A stretch of DNA of 13,702 nucleotides from Candidatus Melainabacteria bacterium (GTDB taxonomy: Bacteria; Cyanobacteriota; Vampirovibrionia; LMEP-6097): assembly GCA_028817775.1 (NCBI GenBank), contig JAPPOW010000079.1, positions 1-13,702 of the forward strand. Direction: 5' to 3'. Made by a program: the position numbers and the translations under genes. This document shows, piece by piece, positions 13,021 through 13,702 of the stretch. The notes beneath the pieces are model-generated. The model saw only the letters and a list, made by a program, of their open reading frames with translations. It did not search any database and had not been told where the DNA came from. The first letter of the stretch is position 1. Every line of letters begins with the position of its first letter.

Positions 13021-13638
13021 AATCAACACCAACGAGATCCTGATCCTGACGCATTCGCTCAGGACAAGCTTGTAGAACGCCTCAGGATGACAGCCCAAAA
13101 CAAACTTAATGCCAATCCTAAGTATTGCATCCGAAAAATGTACCTTAGTGACTTAGATAGAGTCTCAGAATTAGATCCACTAGTTTTTGGTGAGATGCAC
13201 TGGACTAGAAATATTTTTGCCGGAGAGCTCTCTAACCCCAATGCCAATTACTATGTGGCATCGAAGCTTGATGAAGCTGGGCAAGACACTGGTGAACCTA
13301 TTGGTTATGGTGGTGCCTGGCATGTAGTGGATGAGATGCATATCATGACCCTCGGCACTGATCCAGACTATAGACGTCAAAAAATTGCTGAATCAATCAT
13401 CATTGCTTTGATTACAGATGCCATCAACTCTGGTATCAAGTCAATAAGCTTAGAAGTGAGACTGAGTAATGAAGCAGCCCAGAGGCTCTATGAGCGATAT
13501 GCTTTCAAACAAGCTGGTATTAGAAAAAATTATTACGAGAGTGATGGTGAATCAGCTTTGATTCTTTGGACTGAAAATATTCAAGAAGAAAAATTTCAGC
13601 AAAATTTTCAAGAACAGATCTCCAAGCTGTCACCCTGA
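13003..13638 (+). CDS. rimI: RimI-type N-acetyltransferase (ribosomal protein S18 alanine)
   Basis: This GNAT enzyme transfers acetyl from acetyl-CoA to a protein N-terminus, classically alanine 1 of ribosomal protein S18. The domain starts near residue 41 (YCIRKMYLSDLDRVSELD). It has the acetyl-CoA-binding turn DYRRQKIAESII (122-133) and the RimI-typical LEVRLSNEAAQRLYERYAF (150-168) followed by GIRKNYY (172-178). Two starts are credible. ATG 13003 has GAGGAG 8 nt upstream, but residues 1-30 are then read from repeat copies 2 and 3. ATG 13087, at the end of copy 3, gives a 183-residue protein closer to other RimI lengths but with poor spacing to AGG. The stop TGA (13636-13638) also lies in a repeat. 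It follows folK and is probably cotranscribed with it. Confidence 0.88.
   Translation: MRRKDPNQHQRDPDPDAFAQDKLVERLRMTAQNKLNANPKYCIRKMYLSDLDRVSELDPLVFGEMHWTRNIFAGELSNPNANYYVASKLDEAGQDTGEPIGYGGAWHVVDEMHIMTLGTDPDYRRQKIAESIIIALITDAINSGIKSISLEVRLSNEAAQRLYERYAFKQAGIRKNYYESDGESALILWTENIQEEKFQQNFQEQISKLSP
13034..13093 (-). repeat. GTCAT-type dispersed repeat, copy 3 (inverted)
   Basis: On the minus strand this reads CTGTCATCCTGAGGCG, then CTGAGCGAATGCGTCAGGAT, ending in GATCTC. It is inverted with respect to copy 2, from which it is separated by 13 bp, so the two can fold into one large hairpin of about 115 nt. It encodes residues about 11-30 of the longest RimI frame. Confidence 0.75.
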
Positions 13639-13702
13639 GGAGCAACCGTCATTTAATCGTTGATAGAATAGCAAGCGGTTAAGCAAGTAGAAAGATCGAG
13701 TT
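13627..13702 (+). repeat. GTCAT-type dispersed repeat, copy 4 (rimI 3' end, reaches the window edge)
   Basis: It begins CTGTCACCCTGAGGAGC, one or two bases different from the starts of copies 2 and 3, and ends near AAAGATCGAG. The rimI stop codon TGA is the TGA of the CCTGAGG motif. An internal AACCG...CGGTT pair (13644-13648 and 13676-13680) could form a small hairpin. The rest may lie beyond the window. Confidence 0.55.

Noticed and set aside
12979..13093. Inverted 14-bp ends suggesting an insertion sequence or MITE with terminal repeats
   Set aside because: No transposase frame and no target-site duplication is visible, and single units also occur alone (copies 1 and 4), so a dispersed palindromic repeat family explains it better.
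12501..13702. Several similar repeats suggesting a CRISPR array
   Set aside because: Copies are irregularly spaced, in both orientations, divergent and separated by genes.

Overview
The window is a 13.7 kb stretch of a fairly AT-rich bacterial chromosome. It holds 13 protein genes, one candidate structured non-coding element and one family of short dispersed repeats. A GspL-like type IV pilus component and a prepilin peptidase point to a Gram-negative-type, piliated bacterium. The recognisable housekeeping proteins (EF-G, a TrpG/PabA amidotransferase, FolK, RimI) are ordinary, but four large proteins resemble nothing I know, as is common in poorly sampled lineages. A Melainabacteria/Margulisbacteria-type organism would fit, but the sequence alone does not prove it. 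No transposase, integrase, phage gene, CRISPR array, rRNA or tRNA was seen.

Left part (1-4862). A partial AAA_14-type ATPase runs off the left edge on the minus strand behind its own extended -10 promoter. Next come a 564-aa orphan with a hidden kinase-like core (minus) and a 299-aa orphan (plus), whose start codons lie 7 bp apart head to head. A 404-aa orphan with a Tat-like N-terminus follows; its stop codon overlaps the stop codon of the convergent amidotransferase gene.

Middle part (4859-9822, all minus strand). A tight three-gene unit encodes a ribbon-helix-helix antitoxin, a RelE/YafQ-type toxin and a TrpG/PabA glutamine amidotransferase. The genes overlap by 4 and 14 bp, and a promoter gives a predicted nearly leaderless start. 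Upstream of it lies a stand-alone fusA (EF-G), and upstream of that a 527-aa orphan with a hydrophobic, basic C-terminal tail.

Intergenic part (9823-10071). About 165 nt at 9908-10073 are bounded by a 21-bp inverted repeat and contain three compact hairpins. G-U pairs in two of the helices favour a plus-strand RNA. The repeat runs into the stop codon of the pilus gene, and an alternative helix competes for the same 3' arm.

Right part (10072-13702). A pilD-pilMN pair on the minus strand (ATGA overlap) encodes a prepilin peptidase with an unusually long gap between its catalytic aspartates and a single polypeptide joining PilM-like and PilN-like domains (GspL-type layout). Divergent from it are folK and rimI. 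Short repeats of the GTCAT-CYTGAGG...GATC type sit at the 5' end of folK, across the folK/rimI junction and at the end of rimI. They supply the stop codons of both genes, a possible Shine-Dalgarno and start for rimI, and probably the non-homologous N-terminus of FolK, for which no ATG is available.
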